Below are positions 12,550-21,288 of a DNA stretch of 64,000 nucleotides, in pieces. Within the stretch, counting starts at the first letter, position 1, and each line of letters starts with the position of its first letter. The translations under genes and the position numbers were made by a program. Source of the stretch: Phycisphaerae bacterium (GTDB lineage Bacteria; Planctomycetota; Phycisphaerae; Sedimentisphaerales; Anaerobacaceae); contig JAGOLX010000003.1 in the NCBI GenBank assembly GCA_017993835.1, positions 124,001-188,000 of the forward strand, in the 5' to 3' direction. A model generated the notes under the pieces. That model ran no database searches, was not told the origin of the DNA, and saw only the letters and a program-made list of their open reading frames with translations.

Positions 12550-14649
12550 TCACCGAACGAACAGCATCTCCGCGTAGGACGGGAGCGGCCAGAGTTTCGC
12601 GTCAACGATTGTCTCCAGCTCGTCCACGGTCTGACGCAGGGCGCCCATCGCCGGCAGCACATCCTCGCGGTAACTCTGCGCGTGTTTGCCGGCGCCGTGC
12701 ACGCCGGCGGCCTTGGCTGTGACCTTCTCCAGGGCCTCGATCTGGCTCTCCATCGTCGTGATCAAGCCGCAGACCCGTTCGAGCAGTTTCCTCTGCGTCT
12801 CCGCGGACACACCGGCGCCGGACACCGCGGTCACCGCCTTGCCCAGCTTGGCCGAGTACTCGCAGCAGACCGGCAGAATCTGACGCTTTGCCATGTTCAG
12901 CATCGTTTGAGCCTCGATGTGGATCTGCTTGCTGTACCCTTCGAGCAGCAGTTCGGCGCGTGCTTCCACCTCGTGCTTGGAGAGAACGCCATGCCGCGTG
13001 AACAGGGCAATGTGCTCCGCCGTGGGGAAGCTCAGGAGCGACTCATACGTCGAGCGGATATTCGGCAGACCTCGCTTCGCAGCCTCGGCCACCCAGTCCT
13101 CGGTGTAGTTGTCCCCGTTGTACACGATTCGCGCGTGCTTGATCGCGATATCCTGCAGGATCTTCTGTGCGGCGCCCTTTGCGTCCTCGGCCTTCTCCAG
13201 GACATCGGCAATTTCGCTCAGCGTGTCGGCCACAATCGTGTTCAGCACGAAGCTCGGGCCGGAGATGGACTGCGAGGAGCCCACCATGCGGAACTCGAAC
13301 TTGTTGCCGGTGAACGCGAACGGCGACGTCCGGTTGCGGTCGGTAGAGTCCTTCGGCAGCGGGGGCAGGATCGAGGAACCCAGCTTGATCGTTCCGCCCT
13401 TCCTGCTGTTTTTGGCAGCGCCCTTGGCCAACTGATCGAAGATGTCGGTCAATTGCTCGCCGAGAAAGACCGACACGATGGCGGGCGGCGCCTCGTTGGC
13501 GCCGAGACGATGCTCGTTGCCCGCATTGGCGACGCTGGCCCGCAGCAGCTTCGAGTACTTGTCGACCGCGCGGACGACGGCACACAGCACGACGAGGAAC
13601 ACCATGTTGTCGTGCGGCGTGTCGCCCGGATCCAGCAGGTTCAAACCGGTGTCCGTGCACATACTCCAGTTGTTGTGCTTGCCGGAGCCGTTGACGCCCG
13701 CGAAGGGCTTTTCGTGCAGCAGACAGACGAACCCGTGTCGGCGGGCCACCTTCTGGAGCGTGTCCATCGTCAACTGGTTATGGTCCGCGGCCACGTTGAT
13801 CGTCGAGAACACCGGCGCCAGCTCGTACTGGGCGGGCGCCACCTCGTTGTGCTGCGTCTTGGCGGTGACCCCGAGTTTCCACAACTCGTTGTTCAGCTCG
13901 TTCATGAACGTCGCGACCCGCTCGTGCAGCGAGCCGAAGTAGTGGTCTTCCAGCTCCTGCCCGCGAGGCGGCTTGGCCCCGAACAACGTCCGCCCGGTCA
14001 GCAGCAGGTCCAGACGCTTGGCATAGAACGCCTGATCGACCAAGAAATACTCCTGCTCGGGTCCCATCGTGGCGGTCACGTGGTTCGTCGTCATATCGCC
14101 CAGGGCCTTCAGGACCCGGACTGCCTGCTTGTTCAGCGCATCCATGGAACGCAACAAAGGCGTTTTCTTATCCAGCGCCTCGCCCGTGTAGGAGCAGAAT
14201 GCACACGGAATGTATAGGGTAATGTTCTTGCCGTCTTCCTTCACGAAGACGGGCGACGTACAGTCCCAGGCGGTGTAGCCGCGGGCCTCGAACGTCGCGC
14301 GGAGGCCGCCGGACGGGAAGGAGGAAGCGTCGGGCTCGCCTCGAATCAGCTCCTTGCCGCTGAACTCCATGATCGTCCGCCCGTCCGCCCTCGGCGAGAT
14401 GAACGCGTCGTGCTTCTCCGCGGTCAAGCCCGTCATTGGCTGGAACCAGTGGCAGAAATGCGTAGCCCCCTTGGCGATCGCCCAGTCCTTCATCGCGTTG
14501 GCGATCACGTCGGCGGTAATCGGGTCGAGCGGCTGCTCGCCGTCCAGGGTCTTCTTGAGGGATTTGAATACATTCTTGGGTAGACACTCCCGCATGGTCA
14601 CTTCATTGAAGACGTTGCGACCGAATTCACCTGTCACACTGCAAGACAT
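12550..14649 (-). CDS. glnN: Glutamine synthetase, type III
   Basis: Converts glutamate and ammonium to glutamine using ATP, in the cytoplasm. It is 699 residues, the usual size of GSIII, and starts MSCSVTGEFGRNVFNEVTM with SD AGGAG 8 bases upstream of ATG. GSIII hallmarks seen include KGATHFCHWFQPMTGLTAEK, FEFRMVGSSQSISGP and NTIVADTLSEIADVLE; the catalytic glutamates of the core are in MGPEQEYFLVD and AKTQHNEVAPAQYELAPVF. It lies downstream of an amtB-glnK relic preceded by a sigma-54 promoter match, and in the same orientation as amtB-glnK and the sigma-54 activator. Regulation by nitrogen status is therefore likely (inference). Nothing is missing from the enzyme. Confidence 0.97.
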   Translation of the reverse strand: MSCSVTGEFGRNVFNEVTMRECLPKNVFKSLKKTLDGEQPLDPITADVIANAMKDWAIAKGATHFCHWFQPMTGLTAEKHDAFISPRADGRTIMEFSGKELIRGEPDASSFPSGGLRATFEARGYTAWDCTSPVFVKEDGKNITLYIPCAFCSYTGEALDKKTPLLRSMDALNKQAVRVLKALGDMTTNHVTATMGPEQEYFLVDQAFYAKRLDLLLTGRTLFGAKPPRGQELEDHYFGSLHERVATFMNELNNELWKLGVTAKTQHNEVAPAQYELAPVFSTINVAADHNQLTMDTLQKVARRHGFVCLLHEKPFAGVNGSGKHNNWSMCTDTGLNLLDPGDTPHDNMVFLVVLCAVVRAVDKYSKLLRASVANAGNEHRLGANEAPPAIVSVFLGEQLTDIFDQLAKGAAKNSRKGGTIKLGSSILPPLPKDSTDRNRTSPFAFTGNKFEFRMVGSSQSISGPSFVLNTIVADTLSEIADVLEKAEDAKGAAQKILQDIAIKHARIVYNGDNYTEDWVAEAAKRGLPNIRSTYESLLSFPTAEHIALFTRHGVLSKHEVEARAELLLEGYSKQIHIEAQTMLNMAKRQILPVCCEYSAKLGKAVTAVSGAGVSAETQRKLLERVCGLITTMESQIEALEKVTAKAAGVHGAGKHAQSYREDVLPAMGALRQTVDELETIVDAKLWPLPSYAEMLFVR

Positions 14650-14919
14650 TGGAAACTCCTCATATCGTAGTCAACTGCGCCACGGTCTTTCCGAATACCA
14701 CATTGGCGAAATAGGGGCAAGGCTTGCGCGAACCGGCTATCCCCAGCAGAATCCGCCGGCCGCAACAAGCCCTACCCACAACCCAATGCCCGCTGCACCC
14801 TGCGGCGCAGCGTACTACAGAATTCCCCATGACGGCCTCCGCCCTTGTCGGGCGAGCCCCGGTGTTTTCCGAGCTTCATTTCTGTTCCCTTTCACGTGCA
14901 TTGGGTTTGAACTACTGAC

Positions 14920-15240
14920 TTATCCGATTGCTTCGCCGCCCCGCTCACCTGTGCGGATGCGGATGCATTCCTGCAAGTCTAGGACGAAGATCTTGCCGTC
15001 GCCGATCTGGCCCGAGCGGGCACCGCCTGTGATCGCCTTGACCGCCTTCTCCACGAACGCCTCGTGGACTGCGATTTCGAGCTTGATCTGAATCCAGAGC
15101 AGGGCGGGATTGCCGCAGAGCAGGCCATCGCCTCCGGCCGCATTGACCGCTTTGGTCGCGAAGATCCCCCCTCGCGATCACGCCCCACTGCCGCATGGAA
15201 CCGCCGATGTCCAGGAGGATTCCGCAACTCGCGGCAACAA
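14920..15240 (-). pseudogene. Relic of a second amtB-glnK pair, fused and frameshifted
   Basis: On the minus strand, 15093-14920 reads [20 protein letters not shown], then [20 protein letters not shown], then [14 protein letters not shown] and a TAA. This is the C-terminal half of a PII protein, close to the intact GlnK 650 bases away. Immediately upstream, about 15168-15094 reads [20 protein letters not shown] followed by PALLW, which resembles the last third of an AmtB transporter. Further upstream the AmtB-like reading ([11 protein letters not shown]) continues in another frame, so a frameshift sits near 15170. The junction removes the AmtB C-terminus and the GlnK N-terminus with its T-loop. 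The order amtB then glnK matches the intact copy. I read it as a decayed paralogue whose promoter may still serve glnN. The PII part is certain; the AmtB part is moderately sure. Confidence 0.7.
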
Positions 15241-15394
15241 GCCCTGGACCACACACCCTGCCCGACCGCACGACATACCGATTCCCAGATGCCATCATTC
15301 CTGTGCCTCCCCGGATCGGGGTCATCTGCCATCTGAACCATCTCCTTGCCCCCACCAGGCGAGCAAGGACGCCAACGAATATAGCAAATGAGAT

Positions 15395-15410
15395 TACAAA
15401 CCGCGTGCCA
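15395..15410 (-). promoter_or_regulatory. Sigma-54 (-24/-12) promoter upstream of the amtB-glnK relic and glnN
   Basis: The minus strand reads TGGCACGCGGTTTGTA. It matches the consensus TGGCACG-N4-TTGCA except for T in place of C in the -12 element, with the GG and G(C/T) dinucleotides correctly spaced. It lies about 150 bases upstream of the relic and 745 bases upstream of glnN. Confidence 0.6.
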
Positions 15411-15632
15411 GACACACCCAAGACGACACAATACACACAAGTGCATTATTTACAACGACTTAAAAATCAAACAGAACTGCCGGCCGCGATCCCGCAAGCC
15501 GACATTCCTGTAGATATTGATGCCAGCAACTACACTTTTGTATGTTTCGCATCAAAAGACGGTATCAGAAACAGCGATCTGGCTTGCCGCACTTGGGTGA
15601 GCGAAACGAACCATCGAGCCACAAACAGAGAT
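15411..15632. other. AT-richer spacer between relic promoter and glnK terminator
   Basis: No gene is visible. The stretch is noticeably more AT-rich than its surroundings, as expected for the upstream activator sites and promoter region of a sigma-54 unit. No clear dyad for the activator could be fixed by eye. Confidence 0.35.
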
Positions 15633-15658
15633 GGGCCCTGTCGTTGGCAACAGGGCCC
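15633..15658 (-). terminator. Stem-loop after amtB-glnK
   Basis: GGGCCCTGT pairs perfectly with ACAGGGCCC around a short loop, 60 bases past the glnK stop. The T-run on the minus strand is poor (ATCTCTGTTTGT), so it may be a weak terminator or an RNA-stabilising hairpin. Confidence 0.5.
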
Positions 15659-15717
15659 TGCTTCTGGCCCGATGAAGGGCACAAGAAGTGATGGTCACGA
15701 GGTAGCGACCCATGATG

Positions 15718-16059
15718 TCAACCGATGGCAGCGCCTCCTCGTTCTCCGGTCCGGATGCGGATGCACTCGGGCAGGTCCAGAACGAAGATCTTGCCGTCGC
15801 CGATCTGGCCGGTCCGAGCGCCCTCGATGATTGCATCAACCGTCCGCTCGACGAAGTTCTCGTTCACCGCGATCTCCAGGCGGACCTTCTTGAGGAGGTT
15901 CACCTCGATCGGGACGCCGCGATACGATTCGTGGTAGCCCTTCTGCTGTCCGCAGCCCAACGAGTTCGTCACCGACATCTTGTAGACCTCGGCTTTGTAC
16001 AGTGCTTGTTTCACGTCGTTGAGCTTGTGCGGCTGAATGTATGCGATGATCAATTTCAT
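15718..16059 (-). CDS. glnK: PII nitrogen regulatory protein (GlnK type)
   Basis: A 113-residue PII signal protein that would bind ATP/ADP and 2-oxoglutarate and block AmtB. It has the T-loop block [20 protein letters not shown] and the family signature [20 protein letters not shown] followed by [17 protein letters not shown] precedes the ATG. It lies 60 bases after amtB in one operon, the usual arrangement. Oddity: aligned by the shared N-terminal spacing with Escherichia coli GlnK, position 51 (the uridylylated Tyr) is Ile (VPI), while Tyr46 is kept. Uridylylation at the normal site is thus not possible, so signalling is probably by ligand binding alone or by another modification. Confidence 0.97.
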   Translation of the reverse strand: MKLIIAYIQPHKLNDVKQALYKAEVYKMSVTNSLGCGQQKGYHESYRGVPIEVNLLKKVRLEIAVNENFVERTVDAIIEGARTGQIGDGKIFVLDLPECIRIRTGERGGAAIG

Positions 16060-16119
16060 TTTCGTATCTCCTGAATCGGGCTTGCGACCCGTGGATTCTC
16101 CTGAGTTCTCGTCTTGGCG

Positions 16120-17424
16120 TCACGCGGTCGTGAAGACCTGGAAGCCTGCGTATGCTTCGTTCCCGTGCTCGCCGATATCGAGCCCGCGGAGTTCCTCTTC
16201 CCGCGAGACGCGGATGCCCATGACCGCCTTGAGAACCAACCAGCTCACCGCGGCCGAACCGAAGACGAAGACCGCAACAGAAGCCACGGCCGCCAGTTGC
16301 GCGCCGAGCAGCTTGAAGCCGCCGCCGAAGAACAGGCCGTTGCCCGTGGCGGTGCCGGTGATCTTGTCCTGCGCGAACAGGCCGACCGCGAGGGTCCCGA
16401 ACACACCGTTGGCCAAGTGAACAGATAGCGCACCGACCGGGTCGTCGATCCGCAATCGGTCGAACATCATAACCGCCACCACGACGAGGACGCCCGCAAT
16501 CAGGCCAATGAGGATCGAGCTGCCCACGCCTACGAAGGCGCACGGCGCCGTGATCGCCACCAGGCCGGCGAGGCAGCCGTTGAGGGTCATGCCCAAGTCG
16601 GGTTTGCCCATCAGAATCCACGACGCAGCCGTCGCGCTCATGATCGCCGCCGCGGCGGCCATATTCGTCGTCACCGCGACGTGGCTGATCGCGCCGGGAT
16701 CAGCCGCCATGGTCGAGCCCGGATTGAAGCCGAACCATCCGAACCACAGCACGAATGTGCCGAGCGTCGCCAGCGACAGGTTGTGCCCGGGAATGGCTTT
16801 GATGTCGCCGTTGTCGAACTTGCCGATTCGCGGGCCCAGGATGATCGCGCCCGCGAGGGCCGCCCAGCCGCCCACGCTGTGGACCACCGTCGAACCTGCG
16901 AAGTCGAACATGCCCAGCTTGGCGAGCCAGCCGCCGCCCCAGACCCAGTGCCCCACGACCGGGTAGATAAACATCGCCATGACGAACGAGAACAAGATGA
17001 AGGCGATGTACTTGATTCGCTCTGCGACCGCGCCCGAGACAATGGTCGCTGCGGTACCGCAGAAGACCAGTTGGAAGAAGAATTTCGCCCAGAGCGGCAC
17101 GCCCGTCCAGGAAAGCGCCGAATAGGCGCCTTGGTAGGCGTCGCCCGTGGCGGGAGAGTTGTCGGCGCCGCTGGCGCAGAACAGACCGTCCATGCCGAAC
17201 AGGCCGTTTCCATTGCCGAACATCAGGCCCCAGCCCAAAACCAGGAATCCCAACGACGACACCGCAAAGACCACGAAGTTCTTCGACATGATGTTCACCG
17301 TGTTCTTCGCCCGGGCAAACCCCGACTCCACCGCGGCGAATCCCAGGTTCATGAAGAACACCAGCATCGCGGTGACCAGCACCCACATCGTGTCTACAAT
17401 GACTTTGACATTTGGATCCATCAT
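16120..17424 (-). CDS. amtB: Ammonium transporter
   Basis: A 434-residue Amt/Rh channel of the inner membrane with about 11 membrane segments. Seen motifs: FFMNLGFAAVESGFARAKN near the N-terminus, DFAGSTVVHSVGGWAALAGA (first pore His), FGWFGFNPGST and DDPVGALSVHLANGVFGTLA (second pore His). A cleaved leader is not obvious. Start: two ATG codons (17424 and 17421) follow AAAGGTGG; an in-frame GTG lies at 17430. The next gene is glnK, 60 bases on. The C-terminal tail EEELRGLDIGEHGNEAY is the conserved cytoplasmic region that contacts PII. Expression may come from the sigma-54 promoter ahead of the porin gene upstream or from its own unrecognised promoter. Confidence 0.97.
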   Translation of the reverse strand: MMDPNVKVIVDTMWVLVTAMLVFFMNLGFAAVESGFARAKNTVNIMSKNFVVFAVSSLGFLVLGWGLMFGNGNGLFGMDGLFCASGADNSPATGDAYQGAYSALSWTGVPLWAKFFFQLVFCGTAATIVSGAVAERIKYIAFILFSFVMAMFIYPVVGHWVWGGGWLAKLGMFDFAGSTVVHSVGGWAALAGAIILGPRIGKFDNGDIKAIPGHNLSLATLGTFVLWFGWFGFNPGSTMAADPGAISHVAVTTNMAAAAAIMSATAASWILMGKPDLGMTLNGCLAGLVAITAPCAFVGVGSSILIGLIAGVLVVVAVMMFDRLRIDDPVGALSVHLANGVFGTLAVGLFAQDKITGTATGNGLFFGGGFKLLGAQLAAVASVAVFVFGSAAVSWLVLKAVMGIRVSREEELRGLDIGEHGNEAYAGFQVFTTA

Positions 17425-17430
17425 TTCCAC

Positions 17431-17901
17431 CTTTAATCAGCCAGACCTCGCGCCTACGCGGCGCGGGATATCATCCCCGTTTTCGTCGCTCTCACGCGAG
17501 AGCCCGCACTGCAGAGGGCCGCCCCCCGACGGCCCCGCTCTGCTTACCTTGGGGTCCTGTCGGCCCGAGCCCGGCGGGTCTGCCCCCGCGCAGAAGGCGC
17601 CTTTCGGTGAGCCCCCCTGCCGACCCGCCCGGTCTCACAGCCAACGAACCCCGACACCCTTTCAACTCTGCTGTTCTGCCTCTGTTCATGACCCCGAACC
17701 TGACCTTTCGTATCGTCCCTTTGGTCCCCAGTCACGGTTTCCCGAGCAACTGCCGGCGCAGACTCCCCACGAGCTGCGTAGCCGGCCCGCAGGACCCGCG
17801 CCAGGCAGTTGCGTCACCGTGTGAGTGGTCTTGGTTTTCCCCTGTCCTGACTCGTCTCGGCCGGCGAGCGCCCCAGACTCGCCGGCCAGCACACCCCGGC
17901 G
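17431..17901. other. Gene-free spacer between porin gene and amtB, with a strong hairpin
   Basis: No gene is visible in 470 bases. A perfect 10-bp inverted repeat, GGCCGGCGAG / CTCGCCGGCC (17859-17868 and 17878-17887), sits just after the porin stop codon. It lacks a T-run, so it may attenuate rather than end transcription from the porin into amtB. Confidence 0.45.
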
Positions 17902-18657
17902 TCAGAAGCTGTACGCAGCGCCGACGCCGCACCAGAGATTGTCGCTCTTATCGGTGGCATCACGGATGTCGTCGTCGATCATCACGGAATAGCCGATGCT
18001 CGGCTTGATCGTCAGCGAGCCGAAGCAGAACGGCACGCCCGCCGAGAGCGTCAAGTCGTTGATCGCGCCGTCATCCACCCCGAAGTAGAAGTCGTTGTAA
18101 TTGTCCGTCGCATAGCCCACGCTCGCGCCGAGCGACAGGCCGCAGAAGTCGTGTTCCGTCCACGACGCGATCTTCTCGATCGTGTGCCCGATGGAGAACT
18201 GGATGTAGCTGCCGTCGGCCTCATCGAAATCGTAGAACCACTTCACCGCCGGCGAGAACGGCACGTCCACCGACAACCCGCCGTAGACCTCGCTCGTCGC
18301 GTCCCATGTCGTGTTGGGGAAATCGTAGTAGATCGCGCCGACGGAGTAGGCAAAGGTCTCCTGACCCGGGAACGTGTTGCTGTAATCGACCGCGTAATCG
18401 ACTTCGCTGATCTCCCAATCGTCCACGAGTTCGCCCGTGAGATCGACATTGCCCCAGATGGACCCGGTGAAGCCCTTGTAGCCGGCGCTGACTCCGGGCT
18501 GGAGCACCCAGTCATCGATCACGTTCTGTCCGCGCCAGATGTACTTGCTGAACAGATCGGCGGTCACGCCGAGCGTCGGCCCATCATCGGCCACAGCCAC
18601 AGAAACCGTCCCCACCATCATCGCCGCCACACACCACAAACATCTGCTTCTCAACAT
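17902..18657 (-). CDS. Outer-membrane porin-like beta-barrel protein
   Basis: A 251-residue protein with a signal peptide (MLRSRCLWCVAAMMVGTVSV, cut near AVA) and alternating amphipathic strands. It begins GVTADLFSKYIWRGQNV, resembling the Gcw_chp / TorF family of putative porins, and ends GVGAAYSF with C-terminal Phe. The ATG at 18657 is chosen because it opens the signal peptide and has SD AGGAG 10 bases upstream; longer in-frame starts exist. A perfect sigma-54 promoter lies about 105 bases upstream, and the sigma-54 activator gene is the next upstream on the same strand. By context it may admit a nitrogen source, but no substrate can be read from the sequence. Confidence 0.75.
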   Translation of the reverse strand: MLRSRCLWCVAAMMVGTVSVAVADDGPTLGVTADLFSKYIWRGQNVIDDWVLQPGVSAGYKGFTGSIWGNVDLTGELVDDWEISEVDYAVDYSNTFPGQETFAYSVGAIYYDFPNTTWDATSEVYGGLSVDVPFSPAVKWFYDFDEADGSYIQFSIGHTIEKIASWTEHDFCGLSLGASVGYATDNYNDFYFGVDDGAINDLTLSAGVPFCFGSLTIKPSIGYSVMIDDDIRDATDKSDNLWCGVGAAYSF

Positions 18658-18760
18658 CGTTGCCACGCTCCTATCCACAAGTCGATCCTGCTCCCGCGTG
18701 GACGATACCGTCCACCCGATCAGTCCGGCCCGATCCACCGACCGGGACTACGATACATCC

Positions 18761-18775
18761 GCAAACGGTGTGCCA
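18761..18775 (-). promoter_or_regulatory. Sigma-54 (-24/-12) promoter for the porin gene
   Basis: The minus strand reads TGGCACACCGTTTGC, a full match to TGGCAC-N5-TTGC. The expected transcription start is near 18750, giving a leader of about 90 bases before the porin ATG. Confidence 0.8.
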
Positions 18776-18989
18776 GAACACAACCAACATCATCAGCAAC
18801 GCTCAAGTTCAGGTTCTAAAAGAACTTACAGCATTACCACACGAAGGAGCGACGCACCGTCGTCACATACAAAAACGTGGCAACGGTCCAGCGCAGCGAC
18901 AAATATGTAGTCCCGAAGGCTCTGCGTAGACCTGAATTGCTTCCCCCAAGAAAGCCCCGGCCGACTCCAGCATCGCGGCTACAGGATTC

Positions 18990-20516
18990 TCAGATGTACT
19001 TGGGGTGAATGGCGTACTTCTTGATCTTGTAGCCGAGGATGCGCTCGGTGATGCCCAGCTCCACAGCGGCCTTCCGCTGCTGGCCGCCGCACTTCTTCAG
19101 AGCGTCCACGATGAGCTCGCGCTCCTTGTTCGCGATGATCTCGGTGAACGCGGGTTGGGCGGTGCTGTCGTTCTTGTTGATCATCTGCAAGGAGGGCGGC
19201 AGGTGCTCGCTGCGAATCACGTCGTCCTCGCAGACGAGCACCGCCCGCTCGATGCAGTTCTCGAGCTCACGAATGTTGCCGGGCCAGTGGTATCGGGTGA
19301 GCATGTCGATGGCAGGCGTCGAGATCCGCGTGATCGGCTTGCCGTTCTCTCTCGCGAAGTGCTGCAGGAAATGGTCCGCCAGCAGCATGATGTCGTCCTT
19401 TCGCTCCCGCAGTGGAGGCAGGTAGATCGGAAAGACGTTGATCCGGTAGTACAGATCACTGCGGAAGGCGCCGTCCGTGATCTGCTGTTCGAGGTTCTTG
19501 TGCGTCGCGACGATCACACGGACGTTGGCCTTGATCGTCTCGCTGCCGCCGAGACGCTCGAATTCACGGAACTGGACCACCCGCAGCAGTTTGACCTGGA
19601 GACTCAGGGGGAAGTCGCCGATTTCGTCGAGGAAGATCGTGCCGCCGTGAGCCCGCTCGAACCGTCCGAGCTTTCGCTCGATGGCGCCGGTGAAGGCCCC
19701 CTTCTCGTGCCCGAACAGCTCGCTCTCGAGCAGCGTCTCAGGCAGAGCGGTGCAGTTGACCTTGATGAACGGCTTGTCCGCCCGCAGGCTGTTGTAGTGC
19801 ACCGCGTGGGCGACGAGGTCTTTGCCGGTCCCGCTCTCGCCGCGGATCAGGACGGTCGCGTTGCTGTCGGCCACCTGCTCGATCAGGCGATAGACCTCCT
19901 GCATCGCGTTGCTCGTGCCGACCATGTTGTTCACTGCGAATCGCGTCTTGAGCTCCCGCCGCAGACGAACGTTCTCGTCGCGGAGCATCGCCCGCTCCGA
20001 CTCCACCATCTTGTTGAGCTTGATCGCCTGAGCGACCATCGTCGAGATGATGTTCAGCAACCGCAGGTTCGCATCGAAATCGTCCGCCCGCCCGGCGTGG
20101 CGGTCCACGCTCAGGGCGCCGACCGTCCGCCCCTCCAGCTTGATGGGAACACAGAAAAACGCGACCTTGTGGCCGACGGTCGTGTCCCGCGATTTCGTCC
20201 GGTGCAGGAACCGTGGGTCCTTCGAGATATCCGGGACCACGATGGCTTCGCCCGTCTGGACGACCCGTCCGGTAATCCCCTCGCCCACCTTGTAGCTGCC
20301 CTGGCTCTTCGACCGCTCGCTCAGTCCGTGGGCGACCTTGATGTTGATCGTCTCCGTGTCGAGGTCCAGCAAGGTGATCGTTCCCCGCTGGAGTTTCATG
20401 TGCGTGTCCAGCAGCGTCAGGATGCTCTTGAGGGTCTCTTCCAGGTTCAGCGACTCCGCGAACGCCTTGGCGATATCGCTGAGAAGCTGCACTTCCGTCG
20501 CAAATGTTGCCTTCAT
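18990..20516 (-). CDS. Sigma-54-dependent transcriptional activator, NifA-like (GAF-AAA-Fis)
   Basis: A 508-residue enhancer-binding protein. Residues about 15-170 form a GAF sensor ([20 protein letters not shown]). Residues about 195-430 form the AAA+ ATPase: Walker A GESGTGKD at 226-233, the sigma-54-contacting loop GAFTGA at 273-278, Walker [10 protein letters not shown] at 292-300 and the arginine block [20 protein letters not shown]. Residues about 465-508 are a Fis-type helix-turn-helix ([20 protein letters not shown]). There is no receiver domain, so it senses a ligand or partner through GAF, as NifA does. Its place beside porin, amtB, glnK and glnN, with two sigma-54 promoters in between, suggests it controls nitrogen assimilation. 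No nif genes are seen, so the nifA symbol is not used. Confidence 0.93.
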   Translation of the reverse strand: MKATFATEVQLLSDIAKAFAESLNLEETLKSILTLLDTHMKLQRGTITLLDLDTETINIKVAHGLSERSKSQGSYKVGEGITGRVVQTGEAIVVPDISKDPRFLHRTKSRDTTVGHKVAFFCVPIKLEGRTVGALSVDRHAGRADDFDANLRLLNIISTMVAQAIKLNKMVESERAMLRDENVRLRRELKTRFAVNNMVGTSNAMQEVYRLIEQVADSNATVLIRGESGTGKDLVAHAVHYNSLRADKPFIKVNCTALPETLLESELFGHEKGAFTGAIERKLGRFERAHGGTIFLDEIGDFPLSLQVKLLRVVQFREFERLGGSETIKANVRVIVATHKNLEQQITDGAFRSDLYYRINVFPIYLPPLRERKDDIMLLADHFLQHFARENGKPITRISTPAIDMLTRYHWPGNIRELENCIERAVLVCEDDVIRSEHLPPSLQMINKNDSTAQPAFTEIIANKERELIVDALKKCGGQQRKAAVELGITERILGYKIKKYAIHPKYI

Positions 20517-20734
20517 CGTGCCTTATCCACCCGTACCAGAAGCCTTGAGCCTACAATTTTGTAAGCCACCGGAGTAGTCTACGATAGCGCCAACCTGAAG
20601 GCAACGCCAATCTCCACGGAAGGCGATGGCCTGCTAGTGCCGATTTGGCGGCATGAGGGGTGGTTCTTATGCTTTGGAAGGAACTCACGACCCGCTCGAC
20701 TCATGGTCTACCTCACCTGTAGGAGAATCACACA

Positions 20735-21247
20735 ATGAGACTGACAAGAACCATGCGGATAGCCGTCGTGTGCTTGGCTTCACTCTGCCTGTTGGCTTCC
20801 TGTGACACAATGGTCGTGTACCGGCATCCGAGCCCGGGGCCCGGAATAGGGCATGGCCCGCCGGCCCATGCCAACGCCTATGGCTGCCGAAACAAATGGG
20901 TCTGTGGCTACGAGTTGGTCTTCGACGACGCCTGCGGCTTGTACATCGTGGTCGGCATGACCGACTGGTACTACTGCAACGGGTACTTCTACCGCTGGTA
21001 CGGCGACGTCTGGCAGATCAGCCCCCGCGCGGATGTGTGGGAGCCTGCCGGCCACGACAGGCTGCCGCCCGGCCTGAGAATGAAGGCCAGACCTGTGGTT
21101 GCCGGCCCCGGAAGCGACCCCTTCCGACTCAACGGCAATGGCAACAGCGCCGTGAAGCTCAATGGAAACGGCAACAGCCTGGTGAAACTCAACGGCAACT
21201 CAGACGGTCACGGCAACGGCAAGTCCTTCGGCAGAGGCAGAAGATAG
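20735..21247 (+). CDS. Lipoprotein with Asn-Gly repeats, unknown
   Basis: A 170-residue secreted lipoprotein. The N-terminus MRLTRTMRIAVVCLASLCLL ends in the lipobox LLAS-C24. The middle is rich in Tyr and Trp (DWYYCNGYFYRWYGDVW). The tail carries tandem Asn-rich repeats (LNGNGNS three times, then HGNGKSFGRGRR), probably an unstructured spacer. The SD is AGGAGA 9 bases before the ATG. The next gene is 41 bases downstream in the same direction, but a functional link is not evident. No family is recognised with certainty. Confidence 0.7.
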   Translation: MRLTRTMRIAVVCLASLCLLASCDTMVVYRHPSPGPGIGHGPPAHANAYGCRNKWVCGYELVFDDACGLYIVVGMTDWYYCNGYFYRWYGDVWQISPRADVWEPAGHDRLPPGLRMKARPVVAGPGSDPFRLNGNGNSAVKLNGNGNSLVKLNGNSDGHGNGKSFGRGRR

Positions 21248-21288
21248 CCGGCAGCCCGTCCCCAGGTTTGTGGTATGATCGCCGGCAT

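Noticed and set aside
14715-14745. Second sigma-54 promoter directly before glnN
   Set aside because: The minus strand has TCGCGCAAGCCTTGCC; the GG of the -24 box is missing.
14945-15446. Open frames of 155 and 163 codons at the amtB-glnK relic
   Set aside because: They do not follow the PII frame; only the ends of a broken reading match AmtB. They come from frameshifted relic sequence.
15718-20516. Nitrogen fixation cluster suggested by the NifA-like activator (and FixABC-like ETF genes at 39-43 kb)
   Set aside because: No nifHDK or other nif gene is present; the enzymes seen are for ammonium assimilation, so nif symbols were not used.
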